From Acidimicrobiales bacterium (lineage in GTDB: Bacteria; Actinomycetota; Acidimicrobiia; Acidimicrobiales; CADCSY01): 5,254 nt of DNA. The stretch lies in the NCBI GenBank assembly GCA_030447125.1, contig JAUJLZ010000159.1:1-5254 (forward strand), read 5' to 3'. This document shows, piece by piece, positions 1 to 5,254 of this stretch; position 1 is the first letter of the stretch, and each line of letters begins with the position of its first letter. The position numbers were made by a program, and so were the translations under genes. Below the pieces are notes generated by a model that had not been told where the DNA came from, did not search any database, and worked only from the letters and a program-made list of their open reading frames with translations.

Positions 1-627
1 GTGTTCTACGGCGACAACTTCAACTGGTGGGCGGCCTACGCCCTGTGGGTCTTCGAGCTCTTCGGCCACCCCGACACCCGCCTGGTCGACGGCGGTCGGG
101 CCAAGTGGGTGGCCGAGGGTCGGGATCTCACCACCGACGCCACCCAGCGCGAGCGCAGCGAGTACCCCGTGGTGGAGCGCAACGACGCTCCCATCCGAGC
201 CTTCGCCGACGACGTGCGGGGCCACCTCAAGACCGACGGCCGCTTGGTCGACGTGCGCTCGCCCCAGGAGTACTCGGGTGAGCTGCTGCACATGCCCGAC
301 TACCCCCAAGAGGGAGCCCTGCGCGGTGGCCACATCCCCGGCGCCGCCAGCGTGCCGTGGAAGAAGGCGGCCAACGAAGACGGCAGCTTCAAGTCCGCCG
401 ACGAGTTGCGGGCCCTCTACGAAGGCGAGCAAGAGCTTTCCTCCTCCGATGACGTCATCGCCTACTGCCGCATCGGGGAGCGCTCCAGCCACACCTGGTT
501 CGCCCTGCACCACCTCCTCGGCTACCCCAAGGTGCGCAACTACGACGGCTCGTGGACCGAGTGGGGCAACCAGGTGCGGGCCCCCATCGAGAAGCCCGGC
601 TACCCGGTGCGCCCCGAGGGGAGCTGA
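1..627 (+). CDS. Thiosulfate sulfurtransferase (rhodanese), two-domain type, 5'-truncated by the window edge
   Basis: It transfers sulfane sulfur from thiosulfate or 3-mercaptopyruvate to a thiol or cyanide acceptor in the cytoplasm. The 208 visible residues start inside the inactive N-terminal rhodanese domain ([22 protein letters not shown], then LVDGGR near 28-33). They continue through the catalytic domain: [11 protein letters not shown] at 83-93, [11 protein letters not shown] at 110-120 and the active-site loop [11 protein letters not shown] from Cys156. The CRxGxR loop is the thiosulfate-type form seen in mycobacterial CysA2/SseA-like enzymes. Compared from memory with those roughly 280-residue proteins, about 80 N-terminal residues lie outside the window. 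The GTG at base 1 is therefore most likely an internal valine codon rather than the start. The C terminus is complete (TGA at 625-627). mscR follows on the same strand after 61 bp with no terminator seen, so cotranscription is possible. Thiosulfate versus mercaptopyruvate preference is inferred. Confidence 0.93.
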   Translation: MFYGDNFNWWAAYALWVFELFGHPDTRLVDGGRAKWVAEGRDLTTDATQRERSEYPVVERNDAPIRAFADDVRGHLKTDGRLVDVRSPQEYSGELLHMPDYPQEGALRGGHIPGAASVPWKKAANEDGSFKSADELRALYEGEQELSSSDDVIAYCRIGERSSHTWFALHHLLGYPKVRNYDGSWTEWGNQVRAPIEKPGYPVRPEGS

Positions 628-674
628 CCGGGGCCGCGGGGTACGTCTCGCCGAGAAGGGCTCGGGCGGACGAC

Positions 675-682
675 GGAAGGAG
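675..682 (+). promoter_or_regulatory. Ribosome binding site of mscR (GGAAGGAG)
   Basis: The purine run GGAAGGAG ends six bases before the GTG at 689. It is close to the Shine-Dalgarno consensus and fixes that GTG as the start. The resulting 361-residue length and N-terminal sequence match the family. No convincing promoter is visible in the 61-bp gap before the gene. Confidence 0.75.
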
Positions 683-688
683 TGCGGC

Positions 689-1774
689 GTGGCCTACGAG
701 GTCCGGGGTGTGGTCGCCCGGGAGAAGGCGGCGCCCGTCACGGTGGAGACGGTGCACGTGCCCGATCCGGGCCCGGGTGAGGTGGTGGTGGCCGTGGCCG
801 CCTGTGGGGTGTGCCACACCGACCTCCACTACCGAGAGGGTGCCATCAACGACGACTTCCCGTTCCTTCTCGGCCACGAGGCGGCAGGGTTGGTGGAGGC
901 CGTCGGCGACGGCGTCACCAACGTCGTCCCGGGCGACTACGTCGTCTTGGCCTGGCGGGCGCCGTGCGGGACCTGCCGCTCGTGCCGTCGGGGCCGCCCC
1001 TGGTACTGCTTCGACAGCGCCAACGCCACCCAGCCCATGACCCTCGACGACGGTACCGCCCTCACCGCCGCGCTCGGCATCGGTGCCTTCGCCGAGCGCA
1101 CCCTGGTGGCCGCCGGCCAGGCCGTCAAGGTCGACCCTGCGGCCCGACCCGAGGCGGCCGGGCTCATCGGTTGCGGCGTGATGGCCGGCTTCGGTGCGGC
1201 GATCAACACCGGCCAGGTCGGCTTGGGCGACTCCGTCGCGGTCATCGGTTGTGGGGGTGTGGGGGCCGCTGCGGTCGCCGCGTCGGCCCTGGTCGGCGCC
1301 CGGCGGGTCATCGCCGTCGACGTCGATCCCCGCAAGCTCGACTGGGCGCTGGGCTTCGGCGCCACCCACACCGTCAACGCCGCCGAGTGCGACCCGGTGG
1401 AGGCCATCCGGGAGCTGACCGGCGGCTTCGGCGCCGACGTGGTCATCGAGGCGGTGGGCCGGCCCGAGACCTACCGCCAGGCCTTCTACGCCCGGGACCA
1501 CGCCGGCACCCTGGTCCAGGTGGGCGTGCCCGACCCGTCCATGTCGATCGAGCTCCCCCTGATCGAGCTGTTCGGCCGGGGCGGGGCCCTCAAGTCGTCG
1601 TGGTACGGCGACTGCCTGCCCTCGCGCGACTTCCCCGTGCTCGTCGACCTCTACCTCCGGGGCCGCTTCCACCTCGACGGCTTCGTCACCGAGACGTTGG
1701 CCCTCGACAAGGTGGAGCGGGCGTTCGACAAGATGGGCCGGGGCGAGGTCCTCCGTTCCGTGGTGGTCCTGTGA
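689..1774 (+). CDS. mscR: S-(hydroxymethyl)mycothiol dehydrogenase (mycothiol-dependent formaldehyde dehydrogenase)
   Basis: This NAD-dependent zinc medium-chain dehydrogenase oxidises S-hydroxymethylmycothiol, the spontaneous formaldehyde-mycothiol adduct, to S-formylmycothiol. It may also act as an S-nitrosomycothiol reductase. The 361 residues equal the length of the mycobacterial enzyme (AdhE2/MscR) as I recall it, and near-identical stretches include [46 protein letters not shown] and [14 protein letters not shown]. Catalytic zinc ligands are Cys42, His63 with Glu64, and Cys162. The structural zinc site is Cys93, Cys96, Cys99 and Cys107. The Rossmann motif GCGGVG lies at 187-192, with Asp211 placed to bind the NAD ribose. 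The GTG start is supported by a strong ribosome binding site. An upstream extension of this reading frame overlaps the sulfurtransferase gene and looks like a shadow. The stop overlaps the start of the next gene, indicating translational coupling. The family call is very secure; mycothiol specificity rests on similarity and the actinobacterial context. Confidence 0.95.
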   Translation: MAYEVRGVVAREKAAPVTVETVHVPDPGPGEVVVAVAACGVCHTDLHYREGAINDDFPFLLGHEAAGLVEAVGDGVTNVVPGDYVVLAWRAPCGTCRSCRRGRPWYCFDSANATQPMTLDDGTALTAALGIGAFAERTLVAAGQAVKVDPAARPEAAGLIGCGVMAGFGAAINTGQVGLGDSVAVIGCGGVGAAAVAASALVGARRVIAVDVDPRKLDWALGFGATHTVNAAECDPVEAIRELTGGFGADVVIEAVGRPETYRQAFYARDHAGTLVQVGVPDPSMSIELPLIELFGRGGALKSSWYGDCLPSRDFPVLVDLYLRGRFHLDGFVTETLALDKVERAFDKMGRGEVLRSVVVL

Positions 1775-2403
1775 ACGTGGTGGGCATCACCCGTGTCCGC
1801 ACGTCCGGCATCTTCTCCCTCGACGGCGGCGACTTCGAGGTCGAGAACAACGTGTGGCTGGTGGATGCCGGCGATGAGGTGGTGGTGGTCGACGCGGCCC
1901 ACGACGCCCGCCCCATCCTCGAGGCCGTGGGCGGACGATCGGTGGCGGCCATCGTGTGCACGCACGGTCACAACGATCACATCAACGCCGCCGTCGACCT
2001 AGCTGAGGCCACCGGCGCGCCGGTGGCCCTGCACCCCGACGACCGCATGCTGTGGGACGACGTCCACCCCCACCGGGCACCCGATCGCGACCTGGCCGAC
2101 GGCGACGCCATCGAGGTGGGTGGCGCCCGCCTCACCGTGTTGCACACCCCTGGGCACAGCCCGGGCGGGGTCTGTCTGCGCCTGCCCGACCCGCACGTGG
2201 TGTTCTCCGGCGACACCCTCTTCGCCGGAGGACCGGGTGCGACGGGGCGCTCGTTCTCCGACTTCCCCACCATCGTCGAGTCCATCCGCGCCCGGCTCCT
2301 CACCCTGCCGGCGGCCACGGTGGTCCACACCGGCCACGGCGAGTCCACCACCATCGGCGAGGAGGCCCCCCACCTCCAGGAGTGGATCGACCGGGGCCAC
2401 TGA
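1771..2403 (+). CDS. MBL-fold metallohydrolase (glyoxalase II-like) coupled to mscR
   Basis: This is a cytoplasmic hydrolase of 210 residues with the full metallo-beta-lactamase motif set: THGHNDH (His65, His67, Asp69, His70), TPGHS (His129), SGDTL (Asp148) and HTGHG (His189). Such a set normally binds two metals. The segment [21 protein letters not shown] (near 153-173) is typical of the group found next to mscR in actinobacteria, including mycobacterial Rv2260. The GTG start at 1771 overlaps the mscR stop as GTGA and has no clear Shine-Dalgarno, so it is probably translated by coupling. GTGs at 1777 and 1780 are alternative starts. The context suggests hydrolysis of S-formylmycothiol, the MscR product, to formate and mycothiol. 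This is inference: glyoxalase II-like proteins also act on other thioesters. A persulfide dioxygenase role is an alternative, given the upstream sulfurtransferase. Fold and metal site are clear; the substrate is not. Confidence 0.92.
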   Translation: MNVVGITRVRTSGIFSLDGGDFEVENNVWLVDAGDEVVVVDAAHDARPILEAVGGRSVAAIVCTHGHNDHINAAVDLAEATGAPVALHPDDRMLWDDVHPHRAPDRDLADGDAIEVGGARLTVLHTPGHSPGGVCLRLPDPHVVFSGDTLFAGGPGATGRSFSDFPTIVESIRARLLTLPAATVVHTGHGESTTIGEEAPHLQEWIDRGH

Positions 2404-2440
2404 GGATCGAGACCGGGGGTAAAAACGCCGGTACAGGTCG

Positions 2441-2446
2441 TAGCGT
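2441..2446 (+). promoter_or_regulatory. Probable -10 element (TAGCGT) of a leaderless promoter
   Basis: TAGCGT fits the actinobacterial -10 pattern TANNNT. Exactly six bases separate it from the GTG at 2453, so transcription would be expected to begin at or beside the first base of that codon. No good -35 hexamer lies 16-18 bases upstream; the candidate region reads GGTAAA. The short intergenic stretch 2404-2452 also contains an A5 run at 2421-2425, unusual for this GC-rich sequence and compatible with promoter DNA. Confidence 0.5.
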
Positions 2447-2452
2447 GAAGGG

Positions 2453-3118
2453 GTGCCCGAGGACCACGGCGTGGGCGACATCCTGCTGCTGCGCCCCCGG
2501 CCCGGTGACGTGGCCGCGCTCGGACCCAGCCAGGCCCGGTTGGCCGCCGTGGTGCGCCTGGGCAACGCCGTGGTGTTCGCGGTGGCCCTCGCCGTCGCCT
2601 TGGTCCGCGTCGTGCCCGCCGTGGCCGACGAGCGGCCCTTCGGCCACTGGCCCTCGGGCCAGCGCGACCTGGTCGTGGTCGACCGCACGGGCGATCCGGC
2701 CTGGTACCAGGCCACCCGCCACGCCGTGGAGGTGTGGAACGAGGCCGGTGCCGACCTGCGCCTGAGCTGGACCCAAGGCGACGGTCCCTGTGTCTATGAC
2801 GGCCCCCGCATCTCGGTGTGCACCACCAGTGAGGAGAGCCTGGACGGCGTGGTGCAGTTCCAGGGGCTGAGCGACCAGCAGACCGATGAGGACGGCCACG
2901 CCCGGGGTGGGCTCATCGAGGTGTGTGACGACTGCGGCCTGAACGACGTGTTGCGCCGGGTGGTGGCCACCCATGAGATCGGCCACGCCCTGGGACTACC
3001 CCACAACGATCGACTGGGCTCGGTGGTCTACCCCATCGGCGGGACCGACCACCCCGACGAGGGTGACTACGCCGAGCTCCGGCGCCTGCACGCCCATGTC
3101 GACCTAGGCTCGCGCTAA
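2453..3118 (+). CDS. Matrixin-like zinc metalloprotease, probably membrane-anchored
   Basis: This is a putative metzincin (peptidase M10-like) endopeptidase of 221 residues. A cytoplasmic N-terminal stretch with several arginines is followed by one hydrophobic segment (about 33-57), which acts as a membrane anchor or uncleaved signal. The remainder would lie outside the cell. The region from about 70 (DLVVVDRTGDPAWYQATRHAVEVWNEAG) resembles the start of matrixin catalytic domains. The zinc site is THEIGHALGLPHND, with ligands His174, His178 and His184 and catalytic Glu175. Eight residues after His184, where matrixins carry the Met-turn methionine, this protein has Val192 in SVVYP. Four cysteines (113, 123, 158, 161) could form two disulfides. 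No propeptide cysteine switch is visible. The GTG at 2453 directly follows a G-rich run without proper Shine-Dalgarno spacing, so leaderless initiation fits. A GTG at 2471 is an in-frame alternative. Its substrate is unknown, and neighbouring genes give no functional hint. Confidence 0.85.
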   Translation: MPEDHGVGDILLLRPRPGDVAALGPSQARLAAVVRLGNAVVFAVALAVALVRVVPAVADERPFGHWPSGQRDLVVVDRTGDPAWYQATRHAVEVWNEAGADLRLSWTQGDGPCVYDGPRISVCTTSEESLDGVVQFQGLSDQQTDEDGHARGGLIEVCDDCGLNDVLRRVVATHEIGHALGLPHNDRLGSVVYPIGGTDHPDEGDYAELRRLHAHVDLGSR

Positions 3119-3192
3119 CTGGCGCCCCCGACGCCCAGGGCGACCGGCGGATGGAGTGGCGGGTGCCTCAGGACCCCGCGGCGACGGTTCAG

Positions 3193-4035
3193 TCAGCCCC
3201 GGCGGTAGAGGCGTGTGGTGAGGGGGGCGAACACGGCGGTGAGCGTGGCTGCCACCGCCAGCACGACGGCGATGTCGCCCGCCTCGGCGTTGCCCTCCAT
3301 CAGCCCTCGAGAAGCGGTGGCCAGGATGGAGATGGGGTTGACGTCGACGAAGGCCTCGAGCGCCGCCGGGAGGGTGGCGGGTTCGACGAAGACGTTGGAT
3401 AGGAAGGTGAGCGGGAAGATCCCCATGAAGCCGGCGTTCATCACCGCGTTGGGCGAGCGCAGCACCAAACCGAGGGTCGTGAACATCCAGGAGAGGCCGA
3501 AGGCGAAGAGCACCACCAGGGCCAGGGCCGCCGCCACGCCCACCACACCGGCACCGGGGCGGTAGCCGAGGATCACGCCGAGGATGATGATCACGCTGCC
3601 GGAGAGCAGGTAGCGCACGCTGTCTCCGAGCAGAGAGCCCACGAGGGGAGCCGGGCGCCAGATGGGCAGGGAGCGGAAGCGGTCGACCACCCCCTTGGTC
3701 AGGTCGGTGTTGAGGGCTACCCCGGAGTAGACGGTGGTGAACAGCACCGACATCACCAGGATCCCGGGAAGGATGTAGTCCAGGTACTCCCCCGTGGACC
3801 CGGCGATGGCGCCGCCGAAGAGGTAGGTGAACATCAGGACGAACATCACCGGCGTGATGGTCACATCGAGGAGCTGTTCGGGGACGTGCTTGACCTTCAA
3901 CATCCCCCGCCACCCGAACGTCAGGGTCGTCGACAGCGGCCCCGCTCTGGCCGGGCGGGCAGTCGAGGCGATGGCCCGCCGCACCGCAACCTCGTCGGTG
4001 GGCGTGAAGGCGGCCTGGGTCGGGATGGTGCTCAT
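3193..4035 (-). CDS. ABC-2 type transporter permease, DrrB family
   Basis: This is the membrane subunit of a DrrAB-type exporter, 280 residues long. A soluble N-terminal stretch of about 55 residues precedes about six hydrophobic segments, near 58-75, 88-108, 137-157, 162-190, 203-217 and 255-272. Family hallmarks are the cytoplasmic loop [12 protein letters not shown] (114-125) and the segment [16 protein letters not shown] (233-248). The ATG at 4035 overlaps the ATPase stop as ATGA and has AGAGGAG eight bases upstream, so it is chosen over longer extensions that run into the ATPase gene. DrrB-type permeases pair with the ATPase to export hydrophobic compounds, classically anthracyclines, and in mycobacteria lipids. 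The substrate here cannot be told. The gene converges on the metalloprotease gene with 74 bp between stops. Confidence 0.93.
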   Translation of the reverse strand: MSTIPTQAAFTPTDEVAVRRAIASTARPARAGPLSTTLTFGWRGMLKVKHVPEQLLDVTITPVMFVLMFTYLFGGAIAGSTGEYLDYILPGILVMSVLFTTVYSGVALNTDLTKGVVDRFRSLPIWRPAPLVGSLLGDSVRYLLSGSVIIILGVILGYRPGAGVVGVAAALALVVLFAFGLSWMFTTLGLVLRSPNAVMNAGFMGIFPLTFLSNVFVEPATLPAALEAFVDVNPISILATASRGLMEGNAEAGDIAVVLAVAATLTAVFAPLTTRLYRRG

Positions 4036-5027
4036 GCCACGTGCTCCTCTTCGAGGGGATCGGGTCGTTGGCCGGTCACCACTTCCGCCGGATGGCCCGT
4101 CAGGGCCAGGAAGACCTCGTCGAGGCTGGGCTGGCGCAGCGAGAAGTCGGCGATCCGCACCCCGCTGCGGGCCAGCTCGGCGACCGCCGCCGCGCCGCGA
4201 TCGGCGTCGGCACACGTGGCCGATAGCGCCGTCGGGTCAGGCTCGAGGATGACGCCGCCGAGCTCGCGGTCGAGCACCCGTTCGGCTTCCGGGCGCTGCC
4301 CGGGATCCATCACCCGCACGTGCAGGGCGCCCGAGCCCACCGACGCCTTCAATTGGCCGGGGGTTCCCTCGGCGATCACCCTGCCCTGGTCGATGACGGC
4401 GATGCCGTCGGCGAGCTGGTCCGCCTCCTCGAGGTACTGCGTGCACAACAAGACCGTGGTCCCCTCGGCCACGAGCAGCCGGATGATGTCCCAGACCTGG
4501 TTTCGAGAGCGTGGATCGAGGCCCGTGGTCGGCTCGTCGAGGAACATCAGCTGGGGGGTGACCACGATGGAAGCGGCGATGTCGAGCCTGCGCCGCATGC
4601 CACCCGAGTAGTGCTTGACGAGGCGGGCCGCCGCCTCGGAGAGCCCAAAGGCCTCGAGCAACTCGCCCGCACGGTTCTTGGCGGCCGGGCGTTTCAAGCC
4701 GAGCAGGCGGCCGAGCAGGATGAGGTTCTCCCGGCCCGTGAGGTCCTCGTCCACCGAGGCGAGTTGGCCGGTGAGGCTGACGGCCCCACGTACGGCGTCG
4801 GCCTCCTCGACGACGTCGTGGCCGAGGACCCGGGCCCGGCCCGCATCCGGAGGGGTCAACGTGGCCAGGATGCGGATGGTGGTCGTCTTGCCGGCGCCGT
4901 TGGGTCCGAGCACGCCGTAGACCGTGCCGGTGCGCACGGACAGATCCACGCCGTCCACGGCGCAGATCTCGCCGAAGGACTTGACGAGGCCGGTGGCCTC
5001 GATGGCGAGAGGCGAGTGCGTGGTCAT
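4032..5027 (-). CDS. ABC transporter ATP-binding protein, DrrA family
   Basis: This is the ATPase subunit of the exporter, 331 residues. Motifs in order are Walker [10 protein letters not shown] (41-49), Q-loop Gln88 in [19 protein letters not shown], signature YSGGM (140-144), Walker B LMFLDE (160-165) and D-loop GLD (169-171). The switch position reads [13 protein letters not shown], with Gln197 where most ABC ATPases have histidine; this is usual for DrrA-like proteins. The C-terminal domain after about 230 ends with [12 protein letters not shown] (301-312), the LDEVF motif of the DrrA family, thought to contact the permease. The start ATG at 5027 is preceded by GAGGAG. The gene is first in a two-gene operon and its stop overlaps the permease start by four bases. 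Related proteins are often annotated as daunorubicin resistance ATPases, but drug export is not implied. No biosynthetic cluster is visible here. Confidence 0.95.
   Translation of the reverse strand: MTTHSPLAIEATGLVKSFGEICAVDGVDLSVRTGTVYGVLGPNGAGKTTTIRILATLTPPDAGRARVLGHDVVEEADAVRGAVSLTGQLASVDEDLTGRENLILLGRLLGLKRPAAKNRAGELLEAFGLSEAAARLVKHYSGGMRRRLDIAASIVVTPQLMFLDEPTTGLDPRSRNQVWDIIRLLVAEGTTVLLCTQYLEEADQLADGIAVIDQGRVIAEGTPGQLKASVGSGALHVRVMDPGQRPEAERVLDRELGGVILEPDPTALSATCADADRGAAAVAELARSGVRIADFSLRQPSLDEVFLALTGHPAEVVTGQRPDPLEEEHVA
4044..4050 (-). promoter_or_regulatory. Ribosome binding site of the permease gene (AGAGGAG)
   Basis: AGAGGAG on the minus strand lies inside the last codons of the ATPase gene, eight bases before the permease ATG at 4035. 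Together with the ATGA overlap it shows that the permease can be translated both by coupling and by direct initiation. Confidence 0.7.
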
Positions 5028-5031
5028 CGGG

Positions 5032-5037
5032 CTCCTC
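5032..5037 (-). promoter_or_regulatory. Ribosome binding site of the ATPase gene (GAGGAG)
   Basis: GAGGAG on the minus strand ends four bases before the ATG at 5027. The spacing is slightly short but workable, and it supports that ATG as the operon's first start codon. Confidence 0.65.
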
Positions 5038-5074
5038 GGAGGTCTGGGCTGTGATCTGGTGGCGTCTGTATTGC

Positions 5075-5090
5075 TGACGGAGTCAACTCC
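5075..5090 (-). promoter_or_regulatory. Overlapping small dyads around a TTGACT hexamer upstream of the exporter operon
   Basis: On the plus strand, TGAC-GGA-GTCA (5075-5085) and GGAGT-CA-ACTCC (5079-5090) are two perfect overlapping inverted repeats. On the minus strand the stretch contains TTGACT (5081-5086), which resembles a -35 hexamer. No good -10 element lies 16-18 bases downstream; the nearest candidate, TACAGA (5065-5070), is too close. The site starts 48 bases from the ATPase start codon, a normal place for an operator. DrrAB-type exporters are commonly controlled by TetR, MarR or PadR regulators, but no regulator gene is visible. The arms are short and could occur by chance. Confidence 0.35.
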
Positions 5091-5160
5091 CGAAACTCAT
5101 CGCCGGCCACCCCATTTTCACCACAGGCGCCCGCTACCCACACCCCTTGCGATCATCTCG

Positions 5161-5254
5161 TTGGAGTCCCCCGACTGCTCCAGGCTGATCGCCCGGGCCT
5201 CGACGGTGGCCAAGGCCTACCGCCTGCTCCACGCCATCCTCGCCACGGCCACCG
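5161..5254 (+). pseudogene. Tyrosine recombinase (phage integrase)-like fragment, cut by the window edge
   Basis: The frame read from 5161 gives LESPDCSRLIARASTVAKAYRLLHAILATAT when shown in parts: LESPDCSRLIAR, then ASTVAKAYRLL, then HAILATAT. The stretch STVAKAYRLLHAILATA closely resembles the core-binding (SAM-like) helix of actinobacterial site-specific integrases, which precedes the catalytic domain. In intact proteins, about 60-100 residues of arm-binding and core-binding sequence should come before it. Here the frame stays open back to 5059, but the translation is proline- and histidine-rich with no recognisable domain, no ATG and no ribosome binding site. This suggests a 5'-truncated remnant of a mobile element. 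The rest of the gene would lie to the right. Alternatives are a frameshifted gene or a chance match over a short stretch. Confidence 0.45.

Noticed and set aside
1..3. GTG at base 1 as the true start of the sulfurtransferase
   Set aside because: It sits inside the conserved N-terminal rhodanese domain, just before FYGDNFNWW, so the start is outside the window.
455..1672. A 405-codon open frame on the minus strand opposite mscR
   Set aside because: It lies antisense to a clearly conserved enzyme and has a low-complexity Gly/Asp/His/Arg-rich translation. Long antisense frames are expected in high-GC coding DNA.
811..1770. Upstream extension of the MBL reading frame into mscR, which would suggest a fusion
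   Set aside because: The extension is Arg/Gly/Pro-rich with no domain, is fully covered by mscR in another frame, and the MBL family normally starts near 1771.
1999..2986. Minus-strand frames of 228 and 238 codons opposite the MBL and protease genes
   Set aside because: They have no recognisable motif and repetitive composition, and they overlap two well-supported genes.
3119..3192. Possible terminator hairpins between the convergent protease and permease genes
   Set aside because: The best candidates, GGGT/ACCC at 3161-3176 and CGCCC/GGGCG at 3123-3142, have stems of only four or five pairs. Neither is followed by a T-run on either strand, so they are not convincing.
3104..3913. A 269-codon minus-strand frame overlapping the permease gene
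   Set aside because: It is the permease region read in another frame: rich in Arg, Pro and His, with none of the membrane segments seen in the true frame.
4320..5054. A 244-codon plus-strand frame opposite the ATPase gene
   Set aside because: It is antisense to a gene with all ABC motifs in order, and its translation shows no domain.
5028..5254. A tRNA gene or integrase attachment site near the integrase-like fragment
   Set aside because: No T-arm TTCRANYC-type sequence, cloverleaf pairing or direct repeat could be found by eye on either strand.

Overview
The window is high-GC DNA with GTG starts, tight gene packing and a probable leaderless gene. It encodes an S-(hydroxymethyl)mycothiol dehydrogenase. 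Mycothiol is the low-molecular-weight thiol of Actinobacteria, so the source is almost certainly an actinomycetotal chromosome. The class cannot be fixed from sequence alone; an acidimicrobiial lineage is plausible.

Left block, plus strand (1-2403): the C-terminal three quarters of a two-domain thiosulfate sulfurtransferase (rhodanese), cut by the window edge. It is followed after 61 bp by mscR, the mycothiol-dependent formaldehyde dehydrogenase, with a good Shine-Dalgarno. The mscR stop overlaps (GTGA) the start of a metallo-beta-lactamase-fold hydrolase. From memory, the same pair is adjacent in mycobacteria (Rv2259/Rv2260). MscR would oxidise the formaldehyde-mycothiol adduct to S-formylmycothiol, and the coupled MBL protein is a natural candidate for thioester hydrolysis. 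The sulfurtransferase adds a possible sulfane-sulfur/thiol link.

Middle (2404-3118, plus): a 221-residue, probably membrane-anchored, matrixin-like zinc metalloprotease. It has a complete HExxHxxGxxH zinc site, but valine replaces the Met-turn methionine. A TAGCGT -10 element sits six bases before its GTG, which suggests a leaderless transcript.

Right block, minus strand (3193-5027): a two-gene DrrAB-type ABC exporter, ATPase first and then permease, coupled by an ATGA overlap. It converges on the protease gene with a 74-bp gap that holds no convincing terminator. Upstream of the ATPase lie a GAGGAG ribosome binding site and two overlapping small dyads around a TTGACT hexamer, a possible operator.

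Right edge (about 5161-5254, plus): an open segment resembling the core-binding region of tyrosine recombinases, with no recognisable N-terminal part. It may be an integrase remnant or the edge of a mobile element. No RNA gene, CRISPR array or intact insertion sequence is visible. Most of the window is ordinary. The oddities are the protease Met-turn, the mycothiol/sulfur gene arrangement, the dyads before the exporter and the integrase-like fragment.
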